A DNA stretch of 5,382 nt from Verrucomicrobiota bacterium (GTDB lineage: Bacteria > Verrucomicrobiota > Verrucomicrobiia > Opitutales > UBA2995): positions 1 through 5,382 of the forward strand of contig JAPUIL010000277.1 in the NCBI GenBank assembly GCA_027297085.1. The letters are read 5' to 3'. The position numbers and the translations under genes are program-made. The notes under the pieces were generated by a model. That model saw only the letters and a list, made by a program, of their open reading frames with translations, did not search any database and had not been told where the DNA came from. The first letter of the stretch is position 1. Every line of letters starts with the position of its first letter. This document shows, one piece after another, positions 1-5,382 of this stretch.

Positions 1-2244
1 AACGAAGAAGTGATAGATGGCAAATCTGAACGTGGGGATCATCCGGTCGAACGCCGGAAGCTGCGTCAATGGGTGTTAAAAATTACCGCCTATGCCGAGC
101 GATTACTGGAAGGCCATAAAGATCTCGAATGGCCGGAGTCCTCAATCCGCCTCCAGAAAAACTGGATTGGCCGTTCAACCGGTGCCGAAGTGCAATTCAG
201 ATTAGAGGGTCACGATGAGATACTCTGCGTATACACCACCCGTCCGGATACTCTGTTCGGAGCAACCTATATGGTGTTATCTCCCGAGCATCCCTTGGTC
301 GATAAGTTAACACTCCCCGAGCAGCTAGGTGATATAGAAAATTACAAGGCCGAGGCGGCCAAAAAGAGCGACCTGGAACGCACCGACCTGGCAAAGGACA
401 AAACCGGTGTCTTCACTGGCAGTTTTGCCATCAATCCCATAAATGGAGCTAAGGTTCCCATCTGGGTAGCCGATTATGTAGTAATGAGTTACGGCACCGG
501 CGCAATTATGGCGGTACCAGCGCATGATGAACGAGATTTCGAATTTGCCACCGCCATGAACATTCCCATCCAGCAAGTGATAGAGGATGATGCGGCTAGC
601 GCCAAGAATGAGTCCACACAGCTACCATTCTGTGGCACGGGCACCATGGTGAATTCGGATGAATATACCGGATTGTCGTCAAGCGAAGGACAAGCCAAGG
701 TTATCGCCAACTTGGAAAGCCGGGATTTGGGTTCAGCCAGCGTGCAATACAAACTGCGTGACTGGCTTTTCTCGCGCCAACGGTATTGGGGTGAACCATT
801 TCCGGTAACTTGGGTTTCCAAGCAAGCTTATGAAAAAGCCCTCGCTGCAGAGGATAGTCCTTTTCGGGAATTCGCTCCCGAAGAACCCATTACTTTCGAA
901 GAGGAAGGTGAAGTTCGTTACGCCCTACCCGTTCCGGCCAACCAACTACCTCTAGAGCTGCCCGAAGTTGAATCCTACGAACCGGTTGGCACTGGAGAAA
1001 GCCCGCTCGCTGGTGTTTCCGATTGGTTAGACGTCTGGCTTAATGTGGAGACCGGAGCCACCTTGGCTAGCACAGACGCTAAACCAGAGGGAAATCAATG
1101 GGTATCCGGTACCCGGGAAACCAATACCATGCCACAGTGGGCCGGTTCCTGCTGGTATTATCTTCGTTATTGCGACCCTAAAAACCCGAACAATGTAATC
1201 GACCCGAAGGTCAGTGAGTATTGGGGCGTACCTGACATTTATATCGGTGGAGCGGAACACGTGAATTTGCACCTGCTCTATGCTCGTTTCTGGCACCAGG
1301 TATTATTTGATGCCGGCGTAACCACCAGTCCTGAACCCTTCCCTAAACTACTGCACCAGGGAATGATCCTGGGTGAAATGGAATTTACTTTGTATTCCGG
1401 CGCAGAGGGAAATCCAGTTTCTTCAGACACGGTTGAAAACGCAAAAAACTTCACACAGAAATCGCTTTCCGAATCCGAAGTTGAAAAAGTAGGTGATTCT
1501 TGGGTGTTAAAAGAAAACACGGCTATCAAAATAGACGCTCGCTCACACAAGATGAGTAAGAGCCGAGGCAATGCGGTAAATCCGGACAAACTGATCAGCT
1601 CCTTCGGAGCCGACGCCACACGACTGTTCCTCATGTTTCTCGGACCGATCGAAGATATGAAACCCTGGAACACTAAAGGCATAGAAGGCGTATCCCGTTT
1701 TCTGCGACGCCTTTGGCGAGAGGTGGTTACCGAAGAGGGGCAAATCAACTCAAAATTAAAGGATGAGCATGAGACCAACAAAGCGTTGGAAAAACTCTTG
1801 CATGAAACCATCAAAAAGGTCACGGAGGACATCGAACGCTTGAATTTCAACACGGTTGTTTCCCAGTTAATGATACTCCTCAACCAGATGGTGAAAGTGG
1901 AAAGTTACTCCAAAGATACCGTTCGCGTTTTTCTGCAATTACTCAATCCCATGGCACCTCATATATCTGAGGAGCTTTGGAAGCGTCTCGACGGCACAGT
2001 ATCTATCAGCGATACACCCTGGCCGTGGTTTGATGAGTCAAAACTTGTTGCCGATGAGGTAAAAATCGTGCTGCAGGTAAATGGCAAACACCGGGGCGAG
2101 CTCATGGTGTCCGTCGATGCTTCGAAAGAGGATGTTGAGGCGCTCGCTCTGAACCAGGAACGTGTTCAGAATAGTATCGAGGGTAAAACCGTGCGCAAGG
2201 TCATCTATGTGCCGGGTCGCATCCTGAATGTAGTCGCCATTTAA
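1..2244 (+). CDS. leuS: Leucyl-tRNA synthetase, 5'-truncated by the window edge
   Basis: Class I aminoacyl-tRNA synthetase that charges tRNA-Leu with leucine in the cytoplasm. The frame is open from base 1 (NEEVIDG...), so the GTG at 10 is not the start. By comparison with E. coli LeuRS roughly 170-200 N-terminal residues, including the HIGH motif, lie upstream. Visible in order: a zinc-domain remnant without cysteines (SERGDHPV, about 25-48); the CP1 editing domain with TTRPDT (235-252) and GTGAIMAVPAHDERD (493-537), keeping the editing aspartates; the catalytic-core RDWLFSRQRYWGEPFPV (757-807); YIGGAEHVNLH from 1240; a leucine-specific insertion (about 1378-1545); KMSKS at 1549-1563; the helical anticodon-binding domain; and the C-terminal domain with VLQVNGKHRGE. 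The 3' end is intact and stops with TAA at 2242-2244. Identification is secure. The M24 gene starts 10 bp downstream, consistent with co-transcription. Confidence 0.97.
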   Translation, partial: NEEVIDGKSERGDHPVERRKLRQWVLKITAYAERLLEGHKDLEWPESSIRLQKNWIGRSTGAEVQFRLEGHDEILCVYTTRPDTLFGATYMVLSPEHPLVDKLTLPEQLGDIENYKAEAAKKSDLERTDLAKDKTGVFTGSFAINPINGAKVPIWVADYVVMSYGTGAIMAVPAHDERDFEFATAMNIPIQQVIEDDAASAKNESTQLPFCGTGTMVNSDEYTGLSSSEGQAKVIANLESRDLGSASVQYKLRDWLFSRQRYWGEPFPVTWVSKQAYEKALAAEDSPFREFAPEEPITFEEEGEVRYALPVPANQLPLELPEVESYEPVGTGESPLAGVSDWLDVWLNVETGATLASTDAKPEGNQWVSGTRETNTMPQWAGSCWYYLRYCDPKNPNNVIDPKVSEYWGVPDIYIGGAEHVNLHLLYARFWHQVLFDAGVTTSPEPFPKLLHQGMILGEMEFTLYSGAEGNPVSSDTVENAKNFTQKSLSESEVEKVGDSWVLKENTAIKIDARSHKMSKSRGNAVNPDKLISSFGADATRLFLMFLGPIEDMKPWNTKGIEGVSRFLRRLWREVVTEEGQINSKLKDEHETNKALEKLLHETIKKVTEDIERLNFNTVVSQLMILLNQMVKVESYSKDTVRVFLQLLNPMAPHISEELWKRLDGTVSISDTPWPWFDESKLVADEVKIVLQVNGKHRGELMVSVDASKEDVEALALNQERVQNSIEGKTVRKVIYVPGRILNVVAI

Positions 2245-2253
2245 TTTTTAAAT
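2239..2253. repeat. A/T-only dyad at the leuS-M24 gene junction
   Basis: ATTTAA and TTAAAT are perfect inverted copies separated by TTT. The dyad covers the leuS stop codon and ends two bases before the M24 start codon. With six A:T pairs and a 3-nt loop it is too weak for a terminator. It could just be an unstructured A/T-rich spacer that keeps the M24 start accessible in a leaderless-like or SD-independent context. No SD-like purine run lies in this junction. Confidence 0.25.
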
Positions 2254-2254
2254 C

Positions 2255-3388
2255 ATGCTCACAAAAGACGGTTGTCTAACACGTCAGGCAAGACTCTGGT
2301 CCACTCTTCCGGATTCTGTGGACTGGGTCCTCATCACCAACCCGCGTCACGTAAAGTATTTCTCCAATATCTGGGTAAATCCGGTCAGCTTTTCTGCCGG
2401 TCAACCCGTGTGGCTGCATCTGGAACGCTCCGGAAAAGTCACGGCCCTCGCGGACAATTTTACGCTCAAGTCTTTGAGTGGTGAGGCGTATGTTGATGAA
2501 ACGGTATCCGAAACCTGGTACGACGGAAAGCACTCTGTCGAAAATCGGGATCTTAAACCAGCCCATGCGCTGAAAAGCCATTTTGGCACTCTCGACTACT
2601 CAATGGGAGCTATTGAGTGCGATTCCTTCCCCGCAGCCGCTTTTGAAACCGTAAAAGGGGAACCTTCAAACAACATTTCGCTAGGTGATGTCATCAAATT
2701 GCTGCGACGAAAAAAGGAGCTGGACGAGGTTGAGCATCTCAAAATTTGTATGCAAGCCTGTGAGGCCGGTCATGGTGCGGCTCTTGAGTATGTGAAGCCA
2801 GGTGTCACTGATATGGACGTCTATCGTCATGTGCATGCAGCAGTGCTTAAACAGGCGGATCGCCCTTGCGTGGTCTATGGTGATTTTCGTGCCACCAATG
2901 CAAAGCTTCCCAAAGCTGGAGGATTGCCGGTTGGTTATACACTTCAGCAGGGAGATCTTTTTATAATCGATTACTCGGTGATTCTCGACGGATATCGTAG
3001 CGACTTCACCAACACGATCGCAGTGGGTGAACCTAGTGCAGACCAGCGTGATTTGATGGATGCCTGCATAGCCAGCCTTGAGACCGGAGAAAAATCACTC
3101 AAGGCCAGCGTAGCCTGTAAAACAATTTTCGATCTTTGCTCAGACATCCTTGTTAAGGTTGGTTTCAATCCACTATCCGGACACGCAGGTCATGGACTTG
3201 GATTAGAACACCCTGAACCGCCGGCCATCGTGTCAGAAAGTACCGATACTCTTATAACCGGAGATGTGGTTACTCTGGAACCTTCCAACTTCGTACCCGG
3301 TATCGGCGGCATACGCATCGAGCGAAACTACCTGATCACCGAAAACGGCTCCGAAAATTTAAGTCACCATAAGATCTCGTTGGCTTGA
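2255..3388 (+). CDS. M24 family metallopeptidase (Xaa-Pro aminopeptidase/dipeptidase-like)
   Basis: A 377-residue protein of the creatinase/prolidase/methionine-aminopeptidase 'pita-bread' fold, probably a cytoplasmic dinuclear-metal peptidase acting on Xaa-Pro or similar peptides. Residues about 1-140 are the creatinase-like N-terminal domain; about 150-377 are the catalytic domain. The five expected metal ligands are present in order: D239 and D250 (IDYSVILDGYRSD, spacing 11 as in MetAP), H313 (GHGLGLE), E342 (LEPSNF) and E356 (GGIRIE). The second conserved histidine block, usually GLEVHEPP, reads GLEHPEPP: His sits one place early and Pro is at the usual His position. Length fits standalone M24 proteins and no signal peptide is seen. 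ATG 2255 is taken as the start because the creatinase domain begins right after it, although no Shine-Dalgarno is visible. Substrate cannot be told from sequence, and creatinase- or lyase-type members share this fold. Confidence 0.9.
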   Translation: MLTKDGCLTRQARLWSTLPDSVDWVLITNPRHVKYFSNIWVNPVSFSAGQPVWLHLERSGKVTALADNFTLKSLSGEAYVDETVSETWYDGKHSVENRDLKPAHALKSHFGTLDYSMGAIECDSFPAAAFETVKGEPSNNISLGDVIKLLRRKKELDEVEHLKICMQACEAGHGAALEYVKPGVTDMDVYRHVHAAVLKQADRPCVVYGDFRATNAKLPKAGGLPVGYTLQQGDLFIIDYSVILDGYRSDFTNTIAVGEPSADQRDLMDACIASLETGEKSLKASVACKTIFDLCSDILVKVGFNPLSGHAGHGLGLEHPEPPAIVSESTDTLITGDVVTLEPSNFVPGIGGIRIERNYLITENGSENLSHHKISLA

Positions 3389-3430
3389 GTTATCCAGAAC
3401 ACTGCAAAAAAAAACGTCATCATCATACTC

Positions 3431-3461
3431 AATTTCCGGAAATTAAACTTTTACTAAAGTT
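3431..3461. promoter_or_regulatory. Two adjacent inverted repeats upstream of the cupin gene (possible operator region)
   Basis: The 96-bp gap between the M24 stop and the cupin start contains a perfect 14-bp palindrome AATTTCCGGAAATT (3431-3444). One base later there is a second dyad, AACTTT-TACT-AAAGTT (3446-3461), with a 6-bp stem and 4-nt spacer. A run of nine A (3406-3414) lies just upstream. The pair ends 23 bp before the cupin ATG, where a regulator of a small downstream gene could bind. Neither looks like an intrinsic terminator: stems are short and no U-run follows directly. No convincing -35/-10 pair was found. The symmetry is seen directly; the operator role is inference. Confidence 0.35.
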
Positions 3462-3484
3462 CCTTTCTGCTCATAGTTGTTTCC

Positions 3485-3895
3485 ATGTTGATTCCTCCAC
3501 TTATTAATTTCGAAGACGTTCCGGAAATAGAGAATTTCTGGGGAGAAAAACAAAAGTATAAACGTCTACGCCGCCATGTTTCAAAGGCATTAGGCTCCGG
3601 TGAAGAAAACAATCCAGTTCACCCCTTTGATGTGGAAATGACCCGGGTACTTCCCCGTCACCATAACTGTGCTCAGCATTGCCATCCACATATGGCTGAG
3701 TTCTTCATCATCGTTTCAGGAGAAGGAATCATGTACCGGGGTGACGAGGAGTTCTCCATCAAGGCGGGAGATTGTTTTTATCAACCGGCAGGAGTCTACC
3801 ACAGAATGTTTAACACCAGCGAAACCGAATACCTGGTGTTTTACGTCATCGCCAACGAAGTTGACGACCCACACACTGAAATCCTGAGATTCTAA
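3485..3895 (+). CDS. Small single-domain cupin (cupin_2-like) protein
   Basis: A 136-residue soluble protein with one complete cupin barrel. Motif 1 is H65-x-H67-x4-E72-x6-G79 (HCHPHMAEFFIIVSG). Motif 2 is G95-x5-P101-x-G103-x2-H106-x3-N110 (GDCFYQPAGVYHRMFN), an exact fit to the consensus. H65, H67, E72 and H106 form the usual four-ligand metal site, so a metal-binding protein is expected (enzyme or sugar/ligand sensor). Extra histidines H59, H60 and H69 sit next to motif 1. About 45 residues precede the barrel and no signal peptide is evident. ATG 3485 has no clear SD; the next in-frame ATG would cut into the barrel. It follows the M24 gene by 96 bp on the same strand and converges with the membrane-protein gene, with 6 bp between stops. 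Cupins are functionally diverse, so no reaction is assigned. Confidence 0.87.
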   Translation: MLIPPLINFEDVPEIENFWGEKQKYKRLRRHVSKALGSGEENNPVHPFDVEMTRVLPRHHNCAQHCHPHMAEFFIIVSGEGIMYRGDEEFSIKAGDCFYQPAGVYHRMFNTSETEYLVFYVIANEVDDPHTEILRF

Positions 3896-3901
3896 GCCAG
3901 G

Positions 3902-4675
3902 TCATACCTCGCTATTAGCTTCCTTTTCCAGGCAAACGCTACAGATTCCTTTTCCTTCCTTATAACGAAATTCTCGTTCTGGGTTGGTTTTGTCTGTAGC
4001 TCCACAGGTAGTACAAGTGTGAAAAGCTTCGTCCTCCATATCCTGTACCTTCTTCTGGTGTTCTATGCGTCGCTGTCTGTGGTGAAACGATTGGTACAAA
4101 TCTTTACCAAAGAAGAGAGCGTAGTTGGCTAAGGTTGCCATGATAACGACTCTGACAGGCCAGGGATTATCAATTATCGCAAGTGCAAGACCGCCCAGGC
4201 TCAACCAGGCTAGATACTTCACTTTTACCGGCAAAATAAAGAACAGCAGGAATTCAAAATTCGGATATAAAGTCGCAAACGCCAGGAAAACGGTCACCCC
4301 GATATAATAATTGTCAAAGAGATAATAAGGGAAGAAAATTGAAACCACGTAAGTGGCAAACATCCCTCCCAATATAAATAGATTGTATTTGAATATCCCC
4401 CATTGTGCTTCCAATGCCTGCGAAATCATCCAGAAAATATACCAGGCAAACGCCAAAAAAATTAACCCTGCCCTCGGCGGAATTAGCATAAAGGTCACCA
4501 ATCTCCACACCTCCCCTTTCACTATTAGAATGGGATTCAGGTGCAGCGCAGTAATTGGCATGCGTTCGAAATTTGTAAGAGTAAACACAATCACCTGACC
4601 AGCTACCAAATACAAAGCCAGGTTCTTAATGGCCAATCCGCCAAATCGTTTTTCAAGTTTATCGATCCAATTCAT
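3902..4675 (-). CDS. Rhomboid-like membrane protein with zinc-ribbon tail; catalytic dyad absent
   Basis: A 257-residue polytopic membrane protein. About six hydrophobic segments are visible (roughly residues 18-36, 58-66/70-88, 97-119, 123-149, 152-168, 172-190), followed by a basic linker (FHHRQRRIEHQKK) and a tail with two CxxC pairs (C221/C224 and C245/C248) spaced like a zinc ribbon. The L1-loop signature EVWRLVTF (residues 55-62) and overall helix order match the rhomboid fold. The GxSG serine motif is missing (the comparable stretch reads YIGVTVFLAF) and no histidine occurs between H45 and H198, so proteolysis is unlikely. The PNFEFLLFFILPVKVKYLAW stretch resembles a non-catalytic rhomboid-like group I recall from other bacteria. 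The start ATG (4673-4675) precedes a charged leader and has no strong SD. It converges on the cupin gene and runs divergently from the DUF5069 remnant. Partner and role are unknown. Confidence 0.85.
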   Translation of the reverse strand: MNWIDKLEKRFGGLAIKNLALYLVAGQVIVFTLTNFERMPITALHLNPILIVKGEVWRLVTFMLIPPRAGLIFLAFAWYIFWMISQALEAQWGIFKYNLFILGGMFATYVVSIFFPYYLFDNYYIGVTVFLAFATLYPNFEFLLFFILPVKVKYLAWLSLGGLALAIIDNPWPVRVVIMATLANYALFFGKDLYQSFHHRQRRIEHQKKVQDMEDEAFHTCTTCGATDKTNPEREFRYKEGKGICSVCLEKEANSEV

Positions 4676-4802
4676 CTAGGTGCAGGTGTTAAAAAAAGGA
4701 CTAAACAAAAGCTGCTAATCAAGACCTGTCCAGAAATAATAATTGAACCCCTACCCCCGGAACCAGGGTCTTGGCTTGGCAAATTCAGCTAGTCACCTAG
4801 AT
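4674..4802. repeat. 9-bp inverted repeat bounding the spacer between divergent genes
   Basis: ATCTAGGTG at 4674-4682 and its exact complement CACCTAGAT at 4794-4802 are separated by 111 bp. The left copy overlaps the start codon of the rhomboid-like gene. The right copy lies 9 bp before the ATG of the DUF5069 remnant. Between them are an A-rich stretch and a C-rich patch (CCCCTACCCCCGG, about 4748-4760). No ORF, RNA gene or clear promoter pair was recognised here. It may be a binding-site pair, the ends of a tiny element, or chance, since a 9-bp match in a region this size is only modestly unlikely. Confidence 0.3.
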
Positions 4803-4811
4803 TTTGGCACT

Positions 4812-5178
4812 ATGCAAATAAAGGAACTTGGCAGTTGTTTCCAAATAACAGGCGGATTGTTTTACTTCGCCTGCATGTGCGACAAAATTCGCGTGTATGC
4901 CGAAGGAAACTTACCAGAAGACTATTTCTTTTGCTTGATGGACTGGCTCTGAAGGCTCGGCAGTGGATTTGATGGAAGAACCTGCCGCTATTTGGGCGTC
5001 GATTACGAGGAAGTAAAACGAGAGGTTTTGTCCTGTAAGTCAAACGATGAGGTGTTCGACTGGTGTTATTCGCAGCGAAACAACCGACCGGGGCGGAAAT
5101 TCTCATCTATAACCGTTTTATGAGCAAACGGGGCTGCGCGACGATGAGACGGAAGGTAGAAGCCACCTTGGTGGTTAA
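4812..5178 (+). pseudogene. Decayed DUF5069-family gene (in-frame stop, two frameshifts, lost C-terminus)
   Basis: Joining three frames gives a protein that resembles DUF5069, a family of unknown function. Frame A from ATG 4812 reads ...TGGLFYFACMCDKIRVYAEG.. and NLPEDY, is stopped by TGA at 4950-4952, and resumes in the same frame with LGSGFDGRTCRYLGVDYEEV and NDEVFDWCYSQ. A missing base in the G-run near 5090-5096 shifts to frame B, ILIYNRFMSKRG. Another missing base near 5134-5137 (expected W of KRGW) shifts to frame C, RDDETEGRSHLGG, ending at TAA 5176-5178. The usual C-terminal part (a DDIQTFFDxI-type motif near the end) is absent. About 7 extra codons, including the TGA, sit between DY and LGSGFD; GGCTC is repeated at 4945-4949 and 4954-4958 around that stop. 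The Arg expected in the ARM motif is Cys (TGC), as from a C-to-T change. Family match is from recalled consensus, not a search. The multiple lesions argue for a true pseudogene over a single sequencing error. Confidence 0.82.
5161..5176 (+). repeat. Short hairpin at the end of the DUF5069 remnant
   Basis: AGCCACC and GGTGGTT pair (one G-T pair) around TT and are followed by AATTATT. It lies inside the last codons of the broken gene. It might be a weak terminator-like structure or coincidence: the loop is very tight and there is no proper T-run. Confidence 0.2.
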
Positions 5179-5198
5179 TTATTCGACTCGCTCATGGC

Positions 5199-5213
5199 AT
5201 AGCTGGAAGCTAT
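5199..5213. repeat. Hairpin between the DUF5069 remnant and the Fe-S assembly gene
   Basis: ATAGCT-GGA-AGCTAT is a perfect 6-bp inverted repeat in the 66-bp space between the remnant (plus strand) and the stop of the MIP18-like gene (minus strand). A run of six A follows on the plus strand, about a dozen bases later. Read on the minus strand the matching T-run comes before the hairpin, not after it, so this is not a standard terminator for the minus-strand gene. A role in transcript ends of the two convergent units is possible but unproven. Confidence 0.25.
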
Positions 5214-5244
5214 AGCCCTACCCGCAAAAAAGAGCTGCATACTA

Positions 5245-5382
5245 CTAATTCAGACCCAGAATCTTCCGGCCTTCGTCACTGATCATCTGTGGGCTCCAAA
5301 CAGGGTCCCATACAATGTCTACTTGGGCTGATTTCACCGCCGGCAAGGCTTCGATTTTCTGCTGAGCATCTGCCGCAATACT
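5245..5382 (-). CDS. MIP18/DUF59 family Fe-S assembly protein (SufT/PaaD-like), C-terminal 45 residues
   Basis: The minus-strand frame enters at the right edge and ends with TAG at 5245-5247. The visible 45 residues include KIEALPAVKSAQVDIVWDPV followed by WSPQMISDEGRKILGLN. This matches the C-terminal end of the MIP18 (DUF59) family: a Val-x-(I/L)-Val-Trp-Asp-Pro strand, a W-(S/T/D)-P turn, then M-(I/S)-S-(D/E)-E-G and a final LG(L/F). Proteins of this small family, about 100 residues, help mature iron-sulfur proteins; bacterial members are often encoded next to the suf genes. The N-terminal part, including the usual conserved cysteine region, is outside the window, so I leave the symbol blank. 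Reading direction suggests that any suf operon lies to the right. Confidence 0.85.
   Translation of the reverse strand, partial: SIAADAQQKIEALPAVKSAQVDIVWDPVWSPQMISDEGRKILGLN

Noticed and set aside
10..12. GTG as the start codon of the synthetase gene
   Set aside because: The frame is open to base 1 with conserved LeuRS sequence (NEEVIDG) across this codon, and the HIGH-containing N-terminus must lie upstream. The gene is cut by the window edge.
1278..1883. Minus-strand open frame of about 200 codons inside leuS
   Set aside because: It lies wholly antisense to strongly conserved LeuRS motifs including KMSKS, and its translation shows no recognisable domain. It is a shadow of the real gene.
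3406..3414. Run of nine A after the M24 gene as part of an intrinsic terminator
   Set aside because: On the plus strand a terminator needs a T-run after a stem. Here there is an A-run and no GC-rich hairpin before it.
4748..4772. C-rich patch with ACCC/GGGT pairing as a terminator for a neighbouring gene
   Set aside because: The possible stem is imperfect and no T-run follows on either strand. Both neighbouring genes also start, rather than end, at this spacer.
4541..4792. Plus-strand open frame across the membrane-protein start and spacer
   Set aside because: Half of it is antisense to the rhomboid-like gene and the remainder shows no domain or conserved pattern.
4743..4811. Upstream ATG (4743) as start of the DUF5069 remnant
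   Set aside because: The extra 23 residues (MNPYPRNQGLGL...) do not resemble the family N-terminus as I recall it. Homology becomes visible only after ATG 4812, so the later start is preferred.
4810..5106. Minus-strand open frame of 98 codons over the DUF5069 remnant
   Set aside because: The plus strand here encodes recognisable DUF5069 pieces, while the minus-strand translation is low in familiar motifs and rich in Arg/Ser. It is a shadow of the decayed gene.

Overview
The window carries four complete or near-complete genes, one decayed gene and one gene cut by the right edge. It reads as ordinary chromosomal DNA from a bacterium of moderate GC content, about half GC by eye. The most likely source is Verrucomicrobiota, perhaps the Opitutae/Puniceicoccales side. 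This is inferred from three things: a cysteine-free LeuRS of the 'NEEVIDG..SERG' type, remains of a DUF5069 gene (a family I associate mainly with Verrucomicrobiota and Planctomycetota), and starts without clear Shine-Dalgarno sequences. No rRNA, tRNA, CRISPR array, insertion sequence or phage gene was seen.

Left part, plus strand (1-3895): the 3' four fifths of leuS (leucyl-tRNA synthetase, start outside the window), then after 10 bp an M24 (Xaa-Pro aminopeptidase/creatinase-fold) metallopeptidase, then after a 96-bp gap a small single-domain cupin. leuS and the M24 gene are close enough to be co-transcribed. The gap before the cupin gene holds two adjacent dyad symmetries, so the cupin may have its own control.

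Middle (3902-4675), minus strand: a six-helix rhomboid-fold membrane protein that lacks the rhomboid Ser/His dyad and ends in a four-cysteine zinc-ribbon-like tail. It converges on the cupin gene with only 6 bp between the stop codons.

Right part (4676-5382): a 136-bp spacer bounded by a 9-bp inverted repeat, then a plus-strand DUF5069-family gene broken by an in-frame stop, two one-base frameshifts and loss of its C-terminus. Last is the minus-strand 3' end of a MIP18/DUF59 (SufT/PaaD-like) iron-sulfur assembly gene that runs out of the window.

The genes do not form one evident pathway: translation (leuS), peptide turnover (M24), an unknown small-molecule or metal enzyme (cupin), a membrane pseudoprotease and Fe-S biogenesis. 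I found no convincing new multi-gene system. The items most worth a second look are the decayed DUF5069 gene, the zinc-ribbon pseudo-rhomboid, the unusual His/Pro arrangement in the M24 active site, and the paired palindromes before the cupin gene.
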